Source: an uncultured Bacteroidales bacterium
Lineage (GTDB): Bacteria > Bacteroidota > Bacteroidia > Bacteroidales > UBA932
Assembly (NCBI GenBank): GCA_944323505.1
Contig: CALUST010000033.1
Span: 1 to 34,271, forward strand
Direction: 5' to 3'
DNA: 34,271 nt
The position numbers and the translations under genes were made by a program. Position 1 is the stretch's first letter, and the number at the start of each line of letters is the position of its first letter. This document shows positions 33,868 to 34,271 of this stretch, in pieces. The notes beneath the pieces were generated by a model that was given only the letters and a program-made list of their open reading frames with translations, had not been told where the DNA came from and did not search any database.

Positions 33868-34271
33868 TCATTCCGAAACAGGCGTCAAATCCCAATTATA
33901 ATTTTCTGTGTTCCGATTATAACTTAATGTGTAAGTTTCATTATATGTCGGGCAATAAACTGAATATGTAATGCGATCCTTCGTCTTTTTCTCAAATTCA
34001 GGAGTATCCAAATCCACTGAAAGATTTTCAAATTGTGTTTGAATATATTGGGCGGTATTTAATACATATTTTTTCGTATAATTGTCAATAGATATTCCCA
34101 TAGCACTAAACCATGCTACTGCCATTTTCTCCGCCTCGCTTGGTTCAATATTCAGTTCCCCCGCTTCATCTTTTTGCAACAATATATCATATATGAACCT
34201 GACATCAGAAAATGAATCCAAAGAATCGACAATAAATGAGTTCACATAATCGATTGCCGCTTCTATATGTT
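33868..34271 (-). CDS. Hypothetical protein, 5' end outside the window
   Basis: An AT-rich reading frame open to the right edge, with at least 134 codons visible before the stop at 33868-33870. The frame continues upstream of the GTG at 34245 without a stop (HIEAAIDYVNSFI), so the true start lies beyond the window. The visible part has a helical first half (SEAEKMAVAWFSAMGI), a helix with YVLNTAQYIQTQFENL, and a strand-rich end (ITYSVYCPTYNETYTLSYN). No signal peptide can be judged. I do not recognise the family. A 108-bp AT-rich gap separates it from the YD-repeat-like lipoprotein. Confidence 0.6.
   Translation of the reverse strand, partial: HIEAAIDYVNSFIVDSLDSFSDVRFIYDILLQKDEAGELNIEPSEAEKMAVAWFSAMGISIDNYTKKYVLNTAQYIQTQFENLSVDLDTPEFEKKTKDRITYSVYCPTYNETYTLSYNRNTENYNWDLTPVSE

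Noticed and set aside
33868-34245. Complete 125-aa gene starting at GTG 34245
   Set aside because: The frame stays open to the window edge, so it is better treated as a partial gene.
1-34271. CRISPR arrays, tRNA or rRNA genes, insertion sequences
   Set aside because: No regularly spaced repeats, tRNA-like cloverleaf, rRNA sequence, transposase or terminal inverted repeats were found on either strand by eye.

Overview
The window reads as chromosomal DNA from the order Bacteroidales. The signs are a complete NQR operon, TonB receptor plus surface lipoprotein pairs, fimbrial-anchor-type lipoproteins (FimB/Mfa2, DUF4906, DUF4493 and DUF6359 types), lipoboxes, and several promoters with the Bacteroidetes -7 motif TAnnTTTG. 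The family cannot be fixed from sequence alone. Base composition is moderate, with a visibly AT-richer right end (about 31,900 to 34,271). I saw no rRNA, tRNA, insertion sequence, integrase or CRISPR array.

Layout, left to right. (1) 1-1400: the start of class II fructose-bisphosphate aldolase on the minus strand, divergent from gmk and nadD. (2) 1403-4689: a minus-strand pair, a DUF5074/YncE-like propeller lipoprotein followed by a TonB-dependent receptor, resembling the BtuG/BtuB vitamin B12 uptake pair. (3) 4899-6247: a CYTH-domain protein convergent with an RluA-type pseudouridine synthase. (4) 6367-9738: two tandem paralogous fimbrillin-like lipoproteins; the second is cut by an in-frame TAA, and coding-like sequence continues for 52 codons after it. 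(5) 9975-11858: dnaK with an unusual tail. (6) 11972-15854: a two-gene minus-strand operon of fimbrial-anchor-like lipoproteins. (7) 16003-18420: a UvrD/PcrA helicase divergent from nqrABCDEF (18515-24502). (8) 24580-26118: a DUF47/PhoU-like protein and a glycosyltransferase. (9) 26342-28946: a second pair of fimbrial-anchor-like lipoproteins. (10) 28949-31825: uvrA. (11) 31965-34271: an AT-rich cluster of a YD-repeat-like lipoprotein, three small membrane proteins (42, 61 and 114 aa) and a truncated hypothetical gene.

Housekeeping genes (gmk, nadD, dnaK, uvrD, uvrA, nqr) are interspersed with three envelope lipoprotein modules that probably face the cell surface. Hairpin terminators separate most convergent units.

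The points most worth a second look are: two identical 19-bp elements with an exact sigma-54 GG-N10-GC layout, each 53-62 nt before a minus-strand start codon (aldolase and the BtuG-like gene); the stop-interrupted surface lipoprotein; the AT-rich operon of tiny membrane proteins; and A-tract runs upstream of both fimbrial-anchor operons.
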